A stretch of DNA of 64,000 nt, taken from Pseudovirgaria hyperparasitica (Eukaryota > Ascomycota > Dothideomycetes > Acrospermales > Acrospermaceae). Numbering within the stretch: the stretch's first letter is position 1; every line of letters starts with the position of its first letter. The notes beneath the pieces were generated by a model that saw nothing but the letters and a program-made list of their open reading frames with translations, was not told the DNA's origin and did not search any database. Below are positions 35,296-48,067 of this stretch, in pieces. Location of the stretch: assembly GCF_010093815.1 (NCBI RefSeq), contig NW_022985549.1, forward strand, positions 946,611-1,010,610, given 5' to 3'. The position numbers and the translations under genes were made by a program.

Positions 35296-36138
35296 ATGGA
35301 TACAATACACGCTAGGTGCAAGGCTGGCGAGAAGCTAGGTCACGTCAAGGGAGAGCCACTCTCAACGAAAAGCAGGGTCCTCGAGGCTGGGGCTTCATTG
35401 ATGCAGGCAGGTTTCAAATTGTCGCGTCTAGGCGTATACTCTAACAGACACTACAGGACCTGGGACCTGTCAAGTCTATCTGCGCGCACCTGAATGCTTT
35501 CCATGCATATGCAGATGAGCCAAGCCGACTTGTAGAGACAAATCATTACTGTAGCCATCTTACTGAAGGTTAGTGTAGCCAGTTCATGATCACGTTGTTC
35601 CTGACTGTCGACAGATGTCCGTCAATGCTTGCTCTACGACTCGCCGGACCCCAAAGCTCGACTCATCGGTATCGAATATATGATAACTCCTCAACTGTTC
35701 GAAACTCTTGAGCCAGAGGAACGTTGCCTGTGGCACTCTCATGTCTTTGAGGTCAAGTCTGGAATGCTAATAATGCCCACACCGCGTCTTGTCCCTACTG
35801 CAGCTTGGGAGGTGGCCGAGACAAAAGAGATGGAGCAGGTCATCGAGCTCTATGGCAAAGTATATCATCTCTGGCAGACAGACCGCGGAGACCAATTGCC
35901 CCTCGGGGAACCAAAACTCATGACGAGTTTTACGAACGAGAGCCAGTTGGACTTCAAGAAGTTGGTGCAAGATCGCGACAGTAGGTTTCAAGTTGACCAC
36001 GCGTCGAAAGCAGACCAGCGAAAATACATTGAAAATCCTGTAATCCATGAAGGTGATTATTCCTTACGATTTTAGCATTAACGCCGTGCTAATTTTCGAA
36101 CAGATGCTGATCACGCATGGAAGTCAAAGACCGATTAG
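35296..36138 (+). CDS. OBAP-like protein (DUF1264, oil body-associated protein family)
   Basis: Four exons, 35296-35406, 35457-35568, 35615-36052 and 36104-36138, sum to 696 nt and give 231 residues. Family hallmarks are present through the whole length: [96 protein letters not shown] and [20 protein letters not shown]. Plant members sit on seed lipid bodies; the fungal role is not established. The last exon supplies the expected [11 protein letters not shown] end. The first intron must run from 35407 (GC donor, CAG|GCAGGT) to 35456 to join MQ to DLGPVK in frame; the neighbouring GT donor at 35407+4 breaks it. Confidence 0.85.
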
Positions 36139-37268
36139 GTTAACAAAGTTACCGATTAAAAAGTGGATGAACAGGATGTACACTTGATGCATGAGAGCCC
36201 AGATACAGGATGCAGCGTTGAGAAGGCCCATGTCATTATCATCAGAAGGTAGGCTTTCTTGGATTTCAGACTGCTCTTGTATATCTTATTCCATTAAATT
36301 ATGGGATGAATCCTTTATTTGGTAGTATAAATATGTTCCCTCGTGTATTCATTACATGTCTCGTGATGAGCCATCCTTGAACAGATAAGGTGCAGGCCAG
36401 ATCAGTCTTCTGACTGAGAGCTGGACTGGTAGTTCCATCTTGCTTCACTGTCCACACTCTACACATCCTTGTAAATGACGATGGTGAGCTCTAGCAATTT
36501 TAGAAGCGATACAATTCATATTTGAGTCACGCTTAGAGAACCTGTGAGTAAACGAAATGCTTTCTGTGACCATAGACAGGAAGGATGAAAGTTGATATAC
36601 TCTTGATCCTGTGCCGTCCACAAGGATGTCATCATTTGGTGGACACGTGGCTGACTGCCAGTTGTCCATATAACCAGAGCATCAAATACATTGACATGGC
36701 TGAGACACCTTGAGACGGAGATGAAAATGTGTTGATGCAGGTGGGAGCGAAGCATTAAAGAAGATTTTTGTAACGGCCGCAAATTTGTATTAGGCGCACG
36801 CCGCACGGACTTTCGAGAGTTGTACTAGCCTGATCAAGCAAGACCTATATTTGAACCCTAAAGCCCAATCTTGACCTTATGCACAGGCCCGTTGACAGCG
36901 CTGAATGACTCTGCGCAGAATAGAGTCTGGTCTAAATTTCCCCGCGATCACTTACGTGAATCACCTTTCGACAAACACGTCAATATAACAAAGAACCTGT
37001 GAAGGCTTGCGATAGCTTTGATTTTGATCCGTTCCTGAACGTCGACGCCCGCCTGTAGCCGAGAACGAGCTCCCGGTCAAAAGTCCCAAGCTTTCACAGC
37101 CATCCAGGGACTGTGGAACCTTCCTTCACATCCTTAAGCCTTCTGTAATCGGAGGCTAACAGTTTTCACTTTGTTGATCAAAAGAAATCTGCATGCCTCG
37201 CCGCACATATCGTCAAAGAAATATTATACCCAGAGTGACTCACCTGACCGAGGATTGCGAGAGGAATC
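36139..37268. other. Intergenic, 1.1 kb
   Basis: No gene supported. The short minus-strand frames at 36,445-36,806 have no recognisable features. Confidence 0.4.
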
Positions 37269-38854
37269 ATGGCAGGAGAGGTGGCAGGAGAGGCGAGCGC
37301 TCAGGTAGCGCAACAGAAAGGTTCATCCAATAAGGTTGCAAAGAAGAATGACGATAAAGGAAGCACAGCGACTGCAGGGCAGACTGGAATGGATGCGACA
37401 GTAGCAAAGGTGAATATGGCCGAGGAAAAGAAGCGAAAGAAGGCAGAAAAAGCGGCGAAGCGTGCGGCTCATAAAAGTACTGGTCCTGAGCCCTCTGCTT
37501 CAGTCTCCACGTCAAACGTTCGTAGACCAAGTAGCACTGGCGACAGAGGGGCTGCCAACGCAGCGGTATGGATATTACAAACTGCTACCCTTCCAGACCC
37601 ACCACTGACACAATTTAGACACAAGGCCACCGACAAAATCAACCGAGAAGCGCACAGGAGTCTCAGCGGCCAAAGCAGAACGTACAACAGAGAGGTGCGG
37701 GCGTGGATAGGGAAAGTGACGCTCACAAGCAAACTCACTTTACGAAGACTGCTCGTAAATCTTCTAAAGAAATACAGCCGTTCGGGGACTTTGCACCCAG
37801 AAAGAGGCCTCAAGTGAGCGATGCATCGAAGGAAGTTCATCCAGCCGTCCTCGCCTTAGGTTTTCAAATGTCTCACTATGTCGTGTGTGGCTCGACCGCT
37901 CGTTCAATAGCGATGCTGCTATCTTTTAAGGCCGTGATTGACTCGTACACAACACCAGTCGGTACATCTTTCGCGCGTCATTTTACTGCTCATCATCTGG
38001 CAAAACAAATTGACTTCTTGATATCATGTCGACCTTTGTCCATACCCATGGGAAATTCGATACGTTGGCTAAAGGACATAGTCATTAGGGAAGACCCGTC
38101 GAAATCCGAATCAGATACCAGGCGCGATCTGAACAGATATATCGACGAGTTCATACAAGAGCGATTTACTGCTGCCAGTACAATCATTGCACAAACCGCA
38201 GCCGACCGGATACGCCCTGGCGCCATAATAGTAACATACGGTGGAAGCAGCGTAGTCAAAGAGGCACTTCTGACAGCACATGGTAAAGGAACACCGTTTT
38301 CAGTCTTCTGTGTCGATTCCGAGCCGCTGAACGAGGGCTCCAACCTTGCTCTTGCTCTACAGGCAGCTGGCATCAAAGTCACAATCGCACGTATCAATTC
38401 TTTGACGCGCCTTATGAAGAAAGCTAGCCTAATTTTGATTGGTGCCACTGCCATGACTGGTAATGGGGCACTGTACGCTCGCGCGGGTACTGCTGCAGTC
38501 GCAACGATTGGCGATGTGAACAAAGTACCAGTACTTGTTCTTTGTCAGACTATCAAGTTTACAGAGAAGCCTATTGTTCATGGTCTAGAGATGAACGAGA
38601 ACGCTCCCGGTGAAGAACTTGTCGTTAGCCAACAACCACCACCGGATTCATTCGATGCTCAGACAGGTGGTATCATACGTGTCGACAAGTGGGCACAATG
38701 GAAGGAGAAAGAGGGAGTAAAAGTACTAAATCTCCTTTATGACTTGACTCCTGCCGAATATATAAAAGGGGTCATTTGCGAACACGCGACAATACCTCCG
38801 AGTGCAGTACCAGCAATGCTAAGACTAAGCGGTGGCCCGGCGCAAGGTGCATGA
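37269..38854 (+). CDS. GCD2: Translation initiation factor eIF2B subunit delta
   Basis: Regulatory subunit of the guanine nucleotide exchange factor for eIF2; with the alpha and beta subunits it senses phosphorylated eIF2-alpha. Exons 37269-37565 and 37619-38854 (GTATGG donor, 53-nt intron) give 510 residues. The N-terminal 180 residues are Lys/Ala/Ser-rich and low complexity, as in other delta subunits (EEKKRKKAEKAAKRAAHK). From about residue 190 the conserved fold begins: HPAVLALGFQMSHYVVCGST, HHLAKQIDFLISCRPLSIPM, VTYGGSSVVKEALL, LIGATAMTGNGALYARAGTA, and VLNLLYDLTPAEYIKGVICE near the end. Both exons are needed; the upstream frame runs on into a different reading frame past 37,565. Confidence 0.92.
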
Positions 38855-39424
38855 GGAGCCTTGACACCTCTGGGGATAGTTGATCCTATCAACTTTACGA
38901 ATCACCCGCTCCTGCGTGGAAGAAGCTTATTCAACCGTCTATTGCTCTAGAGTATATATGACAGCGGGTCTCAATCCGTGGAGACTTGAGAATTGGCTGC
39001 AAGAGGAAATATAGGCACTGACCCTCCCAGGAATGGTCACATTTGCTTCAGTTGAGACATCTTATACATGTAGCGATGGTTGAACCTACCAAGACGAGGT
39101 AGCATGCCAAATGTCCTAATACTTCCTTCAGCGTTAACTGCTTTTTTGTATATGTCCAGTCCTGTGCACCTTCATAATGTCATTGTATGAAGTGAGGTCC
39201 GACGGACGATTGACTATATTGCTTATGCTCTCTCGGCTACTGCGGCTAGCTCACTTAGCTATTCTCAAAAGGATTAGCGTTTTAAGGAGTTCTAAGGCTT
39301 GGTAGAGAATAGGGAGTCACTACCTTCGGTTCTGGGGAGGGCGAGATCTTCATCATTGCTGACATCAGTCCGTAGCCTGTTCGCGATTCCATCGCATGGG
39401 TAGTGGTGAACATCTGAACCTAAA
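38855..39424. other. Intergenic
   Basis: 570 bp between plus-strand genes; nothing supported. Confidence 0.4.
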
Positions 39425-41134
39425 ATGAATCGTCGGCCCAGATACAGTACAGGATGGTATGTGCCGAATCGCTCGTGATGCGTGCCGTGCCGAACTGCAT
39501 AGAACTAACTGTCTTCTGCAGTCTCGCCTGTAGGCAAATGAAAGTAAAGGTAGTTCCTATATCCTCTATCTCCGTAGGTCTTTTAACCTTGACATTTGTT
39601 CTGCAGTGCGATGAAGGTAAACCCGATTGTGCACGATGTGTCAAAGCTGGGCGGAAATGTCCGGGGTCTCTCAACAATGGGCAGGTCATGTTCGTATCAA
39701 TGAATGCTGCAGTTATCGACAAGACACTACTACAGAGAAGCAATCAGAAGACCAAGAGTTCGACCACAGGTTTAGCGTCATCTTTAGATGAAGTTCTGGA
39801 GAGGCCGTCTCTGACGATGCGTCGACCCAATACTGATTGGAATCAGAATTCAGTTGCTCATTTCTTCCATAACTACGTTTCTGCTGTACAGGATGTCGGT
39901 CATGGCTATCTGGAATTCCTGCCAACCTACTACACAAGACATCGGAACTGTACTTATCTGACCAATGCGCTACATGCGGCAGCGATGGCGAACTTGGCTA
40001 ATATTTCAGGTGACGCATCCATGCAAAGAGAGTCTATGAAATTGTACGGGAGAGCTTTGAAGTCGGTCAGCACTGCCCTGATGCACCCAAAGGCCTTCAA
40101 GTCAGACATACTGCTGATTGCGATTACCCTTCTTCAAAAGCATGAAGTAAGTCCTTTGCTGTCCTTTGGGTCCTAGAGTTAATGGGATTCAGACATTTAG
40201 CGGCAGTGAAAGAGACTCCAGGGGAATACATGAACGGGGACTAGTGCATCTGATCCGCATGCGTCGAAGTGACCCGCAAGCAGATCCGATAGAAGACTCT
40301 TTAGCGAGGTCCATCTACTTCAGAACACAGATCAGAGAGTTGAGCGGTGAACCGCCTTATCTCCCCAGGACTTCCGAAGAAATCTATCATCTCAGCTCCC
40401 ATGAGATCGAAAACCAGCTTTGGCAATTACTCAATGAAACCGCCAAGGTCACAGCGGCGACACATATTCTACTGTCCGCACTGGTCAATGGGCAGCTGAC
40501 GGATCGTGAGTGTGTCCAAGACCTTCTCCGTAAAGGCCTGAACACGCGAAGCGATCTTATGGCCTGGATAGATTCTACACCTGAAGGCTGGAAGTTCGTT
40601 GTTGTCCCAAACATCAACCTCAACAACGTAGATCAGCGAGGCTCTGTATTTCCCGTTGTGCCCAAACTCATATCTTTTAAGGATCAAAACCACGCAGGCA
40701 TATGGATGGGGTGGTGGCTAGCTCGCATTCAATTAGCTCAAAGGCTACTCGAGATCATTCGCTGTCTGCCACAATCAAGAGCAGATTACCCTTTACAGGC
40801 CACGAAAGAGCTCTTGCAAGCAGACATTTGTTCCATCGTCAATTTGATCTGTGCAAGCACTCCGTTTCTCCTTGGAGATGTAGATCAGCAAGGCTACCCA
40901 AGTCAACTTAATAAGTACCACCTCGCTTGTCCTGGTCTAGCAGCGTACTATCTAGCTCACGGAATGAGCATTTCCAATCAGATGCCCGGTTTGAATCCGG
41001 ATGTCCGACGTTTCATCCTCGATACATTGTTCCGAGTGGGCCATTCGAAAGGCATCAACCATGCTTTATCGTCACGGAACGATTGGCTTGAAGATCATCC
41101 GGAGTACGATCACAGTCAACTACGCACGGGTTGA
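39425..41134 (+). CDS. Zn2Cys6 (C6) transcription factor
   Basis: Four exons: 39425-39456, 39522-39549, 39607-40146 and 40193-41134. They sum to 1542 nt and give 513 residues. The zinc cluster is split over three exons, and joining them gives the exact spacing C11-x2-C14-x6-C21-x6-C28-x2-C31-x6-C38 (TGCLACRQMKVKCDEGKPDC, then ARCVKAGRKC). Reading from the later in-frame ATG at 39,454 would give a wrong C-x3-C spacing, which confirms the first intron (GTATGT...CTGCAG). The remainder (SVAHFFHNYVSAVQDVGHGY, then the LLIAITLLQKHE helix and HERGLVHLIRMR) matches the fungal-specific regulatory domain. Binding sites and targets are unknown. It is the last gene before the RIP-mutated block, about 700 bp away. 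Confidence 0.88.
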
Positions 41135-41800
41135 GAATAGATATGCCTTATTGCAAAGAAGTAGAGACAAGATCTCATGTCAGGATTCGCTCAATTTGTG
41201 TGAGCAAAATGCCACTCGCGGGATTTGAAGCGGTCCTTCATCCATGAGGGTTTGCGAGACACGGATGAAACCCGTAGAAGAGAAGTACCGAACGGTGGAT
41301 AAGTCGAACATTGTTCTCAATGCTCAAATGAAACCAATTTGTTTCCAGGTGAACGGCGATGCCTGCGGTTTGGACGGGTACTATCGATGTGCGTAGGAGA
41401 TATAGCGGCGGGCCTGGGGTATGCAGGCGACAAGGCAAGTGGAACATCGTTGGATGCAGGGTGCACTATTGATTTATTTCAGTCACAATACACATCATGA
41501 TGCGTCTACAAGTGATCGGGGAATTTAGAATTGCCAATGCTGCCACGCCACGGGCAAACGACCTTCATATCACCTATTTTAAGAATTTTGTCGTTAACCT
41601 GTATCTCCCAGCACCGTTCATTCCAAGTATAGAGGTATGACGTCAATGACCGCTCGAGGAAACTTTACAATCCGTCCGTAACTTTTTCAGCGCAACTCTT
41701 GGCATGCACGCCTATGCGCGACATAACGTTTTTCCATAGTAAATGAGCATTTTGAACATTATCGTGCATAGCAGCCATAACGTCGTAAAATACGTCGAAT
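41135..41800. other. Transition from genic to RIP-affected DNA
   Basis: No gene seen. Base composition is still normal to about 41,780; from about 41,800 CpA/TpG become rare and TpA dominates. Confidence 0.45.
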
Positions 41801-43149
41801 CTACGTATATAGGCACTCATTAGCCTCATCTCTATATTATATAATACTTAAAATACCTCTAAACCATACCTATAGCGCGTCGTAGCGGTAAGAGGGCTCG
41901 TTTTAGTAGGCCGCTTAAGATACCCGACTACTTAATAGAGGCTCCTCCTCCTCCTTAAACGCGTTATATATATTAACTAATAGTAAGGGCGATAGTAAGC
42001 CGTAGTTAGGTAGTCTAAAATAGGAAGTCTAAGAGCAAGACGGCGAATAGTATACTAGCTCCTATTATTAAATATACGGCTAGTATATCTAATTATAACG
42101 CGAATGCGGTAGAGATACTTATCTCTATACTATAGGCGTTAAATAAGGTAATAGATATACATTTATCGCTATCGCCGTTATATAGTAATAAGTATAATAT
42201 AGAAAATGAGTCTCCTCTATTAAGTTCTTCTATAGCTATTACTCTCTTTATACTATATCTAATATTAGTACTTTATATTAATAGAAAGAAGGAGAAATAG
42301 AAGAATCTATCTTTAACTCTACGCGAGTTCTAGATACTAGATAAGACTAAGAATAAGATAAATAAGGCTATATAAGAGATAGTTATTAATAAGTCGTAGG
42401 AGTTCGATGGAAAAACGTCTCTAGTTATCTAATCTTAGTCTACCTTAAATAAGTATATATACTTAATAGAAGTCTTATTCGCCCTTATAGATAAGGTTAA
42501 GTGTTAGGACTTAGTCTTAGGTATAATCTAATCCGTATATACCTTAGCTAATAGGGTTAGGAGGTAGCGGGAAGGGCGGTAAATAGTTATATACTAGATA
42601 GATTAGCGTCCCTTTATATATATACTCTTAGATTTCTACTAAAAGGGTTCGATAGTAATTCATTCTATAATAGAATATACTCTATTATTCTATCTAACTA
42701 TACTACTATCTAATAACCCTATTCTTATATTCGAATTACTCCCTATATAGTACTATAGTTAAGATAGTCTAACTAGAACCGAGAAGGTCGACACGATCTA
42801 CTATAGGGATAAGTAATACTATATTAAATAATAGGGATCCTCTATAATTAGTATTAATCCCGGCCGTTTCTAACTAAGAAGTAGAAATATTAGACTAAAT
42901 CACGGAGCTTTTAGACGAAGAAATAGTAGAGACGCTAAGTAACTTCTAATAATATAAAGCCGGATAATAAGTCGTGGCGGAGCCACGCGAGATATTATAA
43001 TAAACTATCGCTAAACTTTAGGAATACGTCGTAAATTAGGCTTAAGAGATTTAAACCCTTAAAGAATAGGTAGAACGCGCGAAACTCCTCGTAAAGAGAC
43101 GAGAACTTAAGGAGTCTCTTAAAGAACTACGCTAAATAATAGTAGGTGG

Positions 43150-44130
43150 ACGACTTCCTATACTAATTCAGACGGAATTAGTTCACCTACCATTAGAGTT
43201 ACGATAATCTACCATATACCCGGCCGCTTTATTACCGATTTACCCTACTCCTTCCCTAGATATACTAAAATCTAAAGACCCGACTATATTTATAGGGAAG
43301 AACTAAAAGGAGTAGAAAGACTAGAAGAGAGACTACGAAAAGTACTTCCTTAATAACCCTCTACTCTTTTCTACTAAAGTATAACGCATTTCGTTTAGAG
43401 AACGATACCTAGACTTATAATCCCGCGATTAATAGGATAGATAGAAGGAAGTATAGCTACTATCTACGATAACCTAGGAATATTTAGCTATATTTATACT
43501 AAACACCCTCGGAACAGATAGAGAACGTGAAAGAAAGGCACTATCTAAGTTAAGAAGCGTGGTATAACGACCGAACTAGACACCTACTTAACTACTATAA
43601 TACCTCTAAAACCTATAGAATAATATCCCTATACTATAGGAAAATATTTATATATTCTAGTTTCGCGAAGTACTACTTCTGTTAATCCACGAAAGACTAG
43701 AAATAATATTATTAAGTTTTAACTATCTATACGAATTAGAGGAGAAAGCTAATAAATACTACTATATCCTTAAGGAACGCGGCTCTCTAGGTAAAACCGA
43801 CGAACCCTATACGGGTTAGAAACGAGGTTAATTAAATACATTTAATTAAGAGTAACCTTACTATAATTAGCGCTAGAAGAGCGTAAATCGGGGTAGAAAC
43901 GTGTTAAGAGAACACTAAAATAATTAAGGCGGTGCTTCTTAACGCGGAAAAGAATAAGGTATAGACTTAAATATAACGCCTATCGTAAAATAGTAGGATT
44001 ATAGCGTACTTCGTTACTATAAGTATAGAGAAATAGAATATATTTTACCTAACTATAAGAATCTAAAAAAAGAATAGGCTAGTACACGAGACCTAACCGC
44101 GTTCTTAGCTAAATTATATATACTTAGAAG
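43150..44130 (+). pseudogene. Element A gag remnant
   Basis: Frame fragments with the character of a gypsy capsid (DPTIFIGKN, YLYELEEKANKYYYILKE) ending in a Cys-rich stretch where the zinc knuckle should be (YKYREIEYILPNYK with Cys codons lost). Identified mainly by position upstream of the protease. Confidence 0.5.
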
Positions 44131-44149
44131 GAGCCGTAGCGCCTTCCGG

Positions 44150-44450
44150 CGAGTAAAGACCTAATATTACTAAAAGTATCGTTACCTATAGTAAATAGTA
44201 ATAAAACTATATAGGCCCTCGTGGATACTAGTATAGAAGATAACTATATTTTATTAATTCTTATAAAGGAGTATAGATTATTATATAATCTCGGTAAAGT
44301 TAGCCGAACTATCATAGTTAATAGATATAAAGTTAGAACTTTAGGTAAAGCTATAATAAATTATAAAGTTCATGACTCGAAGATAATAAAATAGTAGATG
44401 TCTAATGAATTTATCGTGGCTAATATTAGCTAATAGAATATGATTCTAGA
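44150..44450 (+). pseudogene. Element A protease remnant
   Basis: ALVDTSIEDNYI at about 44,218-44,253 corresponds to the retropepsin active-site motif (usually LVDTGAxxNYI); the Gly is changed to Ser. Confidence 0.55.
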
Positions 44451-44869
44451 GATGCCTTAGCTTAGACGCCTAAACCCTATCCTTAATTTTTAGAAGGAGA
44501 TATTAACGTTCTAACGATACCGTAGTAAATTATACTAGTAAGTCGTAACTATTAGTAAGGAGGCATGGAACCTTACCGTGCGGACCTAATCGTCGCTAAT
44601 CTATCTTACGTCCTTATCGATCGTCGATAAAGATAAGGACGATAGTAATAATCGGGGCGAAGACACGCTATCTAACGTATATTTATAGTATATAGATATA
44701 TTTTTAGTAGGAGATACGTTACTTCTCCCTAATCATAGACTATATAAGCTAAAGATCGAGCTCGAAGAGGGAGTAGACGTCCCTTATAGCCTACTTTACC
44801 TACTTTTAAGACTAGAACTCGAAGTTCTTTATAAATATATTAAAGAATACCTCGAAAGAAGCTAGATAC

Positions 44870-45150
44870 GTTATAGTATATTATTAGCCGGCGTATCTAT
44901 TCTCTTTGTAAAGAAGAAAGACGGAAGTTTATATCTATATGTCGACTATTAGGCACTAAATATAGTAACTAAGAAGAATTATCACCTATTACCGCTAGTT
45001 AGTAAATCTTTAGACTAATTAATAAAGGTAAAGTACTTTACAAAGCTAGATTTACGAGATATATATTACCGACTTTAAATTCGTCGCGGAGATGAGTAGA
45101 AAACCGCATTTCGGACTAGATATAGTTATTTTAAGTATACTATTATACTA
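44870..45150 (+). pseudogene. Element A reverse transcriptase, N-terminal part
   Basis: Clear gypsy RT: ILFVKKKDGSLYLYVDY, ALNIVTKKNYHLLPLVSKSL, KYFTKLDLRDIYYRL and KTAFRTRYSYFKYTI, with stops in place of Gln and Trp codons. It ends at the LINE insertion; the next codons (LFGLTN) resume at 50,460. Confidence 0.85.
45138..45150 (+). repeat. 13-bp target-site duplication, left copy (LINE B)
   Basis: TACTATTATACTA, repeated exactly at 50,447-50,459. Dropping one copy plus the insert rejoins element A's RT in frame. Confidence 0.85.
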
Positions 45151-45389
45151 CTAAAAAAACTTCTCATACCCCAACGGACCAAACTAGTTAATTCGGGGTA
45201 AAATAGCGATTTATATACATTAAACGATAGAGTATACCGAGTATAACAACCTCTAATACACGTGCGTACATGTAGTATATAATACACGACGATACCGACG
45301 TGTAGAGATACTATATATATATACTCGAAGACTCTTCGATAATATAAGTATAGACTATATCTAATAAACGCCGACACGCTGACCCCCTT

Positions 45390-45420
45390 TTATTAGTTAA
45401 GGGCTACCCTTAACTAATAA
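45390..45420. repeat. Palindrome copy 1
   Basis: 31 bp: 14-bp arm TTATTAGTTAAGGG, spacer CTA, perfect inverted arm. Lies 239 bp inside the 5' end of element B. Confidence 0.8.
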
Positions 45421-47089
45421 CTATAGCGGCCTTAGGTATCGTAATACCCCGGTATACGCTAGATATACCCCTACTAGTACGGTAGAAACGGCTATATAGT
45501 AATATTAATATAGATAGCTAGACACCTATCTAAAATATAGAAACTAACTAAGGGTGCAAAGCGCTATAGATAACCTAGACTAAGGGGACCCTAAGAGGGG
45601 AGACCCTCCTAGATAAAATTAAATACTAGATAATATATATAGAGAGGGACGCTAAGGAGGGAAAGAAGACCCTCCTTTATATATTCCGGGACCTTATCCG
45701 GAACCTAAGAGGAATCACGGAGGAAGAAAGAAAGTCGCCACGAGAGGAACCTAGTAGTAGACTCGACTAAATAGAAGCTAGTCTATAGAGAATCTAGGAA
45801 GAGCTATTCTAAGGTAAGCGCCCTAACACGTGGGCTTAGATTATAGTAATACCCGGAGCTACCGTACTAAGGACTACTAGGACCATAGATAGAGTATATA
45901 GTATACGTGTCGTAATCTAGGATAAGGACACGCTAGCGTAGGTCTAATAGGCATCCCTAAAGGAAATTATAAATAAGATTAATAAATAGAAAGGAATATA
46001 GTTAAGCGTCGTAGCTACTAAAGTTACGCTAGGTAGGGTAGTACTTACTACTATAATGAATACTACGTAGTAAAACATCTCGCGAGATCCGAACGCGATA
46101 GGTAGTATCTTCCCTAGCGCGTCTATTAGGGTAGCTATATACCCGATTATAGTATACGTAGTACCCGTGTAGGGATAGGCTATCGGAGCGGAGGATATTA
46201 CGCGTATAGAATAATCTAACACGCGAAAATACCTAGGGATTAAGATCGTAAAAGCGTGGTAGAAGAACCTATAGACGATTAAGACGACGGCGAAAAAACA
46301 CTCTACTATAATTATAGAGCTCCGAGACCCCGCCCTCGTATAATATATTATATAGAAGGGATTTCTAATAGAAGGAGAGCTCCTTATGGCCGAGCTATAG
46401 AATAGGGCATGGGTAATAATATAGTACTTTAACTATTAAGGGTATAGATATACTATATAAAGGTACTTATAGAAGACTAAGTGCGGATAGTACCGTAGGG
46501 ACCACGCTACCTAGGAGTACCCTTATGAACCGCGAGGAGACGGACTAAGAAATAGGGATATAGTATAGTATTTAAACTACGATGGGAAACACCCGTCGTA
46601 GTCATTAATATATATAAAATATAAATAGATTATAGAATATATTCGCACGATAAAAGTAAGAGGCGTGAGATAGTTATAGAATATAATATCTACCACGAGC
46701 CCTTCCTTTATAATACCCCTAACCTCCCCTCCGGAAGGTAGTTAGGTAGGATAGTAGACTATCCCAAAGACGATAGGACGACTAAAAGGCATAGTTAAAG
46801 CCGCTACCGCGCGAGGATAGTCGCGCCTCTAAGGAATAAGTATATAGATATATATACTCCCTAGTACCTAATAAGGGACTAGAATATACTCTAAATTATA
46901 TAGGTAAACATATAATATAAAAGAGAGAACTAGGCGACGCTCCTCGAAGAGACCGGGGCTATAATACTCGCTATCTAGGAACTCTATAAACACTACTAGA
47001 CGAGTAAACCAACTATACACCCCGGATACCATACTATATACCCTCTAGGACTAGAAAGACGAGTCCTCTTCCATATTTATAGGTTAATA

Positions 47090-47560
47090 CTACTCTTATT
47101 ATAGTCGTATACCGAGCGCGATAACCTTAGGATAATACTACACCTATAAATAGATATAGGCCCCCTATATATATATAATATATATAACTAATAACGTATA
47201 CTTATACTAGATAAGATGCTTAAGGGTACTATAGAACTAGGGTAATACATCCTTCTAGGAGACTTTAACCTCTACTACTAATAGTAGAGAGGCCTAGCCA
47301 TAGTTAGGGAAGAACTTAGAGTAAGGGAACTACGCACCCGCTACCACGACTTCCTATACCTACTTATACCTATAGAATAAGTTATATAGAAAAAACATAA
47401 ATAGGACGAAGACGGGTCTACGCTTAACCTTACCTTCGCTACGGAGCATATTAGTTACCGGATCTAATACTACCGCCTAGGCTAGGTATAGACGGATTCC
47501 GACCATGAATATATAGAAACCGTAATAAATGTATATACCCTAAATGAATAACGGGGACGA
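47090..47560 (+). pseudogene. Element B endonuclease remnant
   Basis: LLGDFNLYY at about 47,249-47,275 is the EEP endonuclease GDFN motif, followed by DEDGSTLNLTFATEHIS and DSDHEYIETVI (the SDH motif near the end of LINE endonucleases). Confidence 0.75.
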
Positions 47561-48067
47561 TAGATATAGAAGGATACCGACTAGGAAAAGTATCTAAAGG
47601 ACCTAGAATCGGCGATTCTAGATCCCTCTATAGTTAATATATCTAATAACCTAGCCATAGACTAGGCCGTATAGATACTCCTATAAATATACTAGAATAC
47701 GAGAAATAAACACGTACTATACCGAATATACCGGCCCCCGGAAGTAAAGGGGATTTCTCGAGTATAGGAAAGTAGATAAGACGCCCGAAGGCTATATAGA
47801 TGTATATACCGTATAAGGATACCCGAGTCGTAGAAAGAATAGAAGGAAGCGATATAATAACGCGATAAAGTCCTCCGTAACGAAAGGCATAAATAATAGT
47901 ATATAATTACTAGTTAATAGATATAATATATAATAGAGCTATGGTATATAGCGAAATAGGCTAAGGGCGTAGATACTCTGATACCTCTACTACTTATGCC
48001 TCCCCTAATATATTAGAGGAGAATATACTCTATAGGCCTTAAGAAAACTAAGGCCCTACGGGAGGCC

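Noticed and set aside
39454-39606. Start of the C6 factor at the ATG at 39,454
   Set aside because: It would give a C-x3-C spacing at the first zinc ligands; the spliced start at 39,425 gives the exact canonical spacing.
45126-46222. Other 80-92-codon frames in the AT-rich block
   Set aside because: Low-complexity translation of RIP-mutated sequence on the strand opposite to the element.
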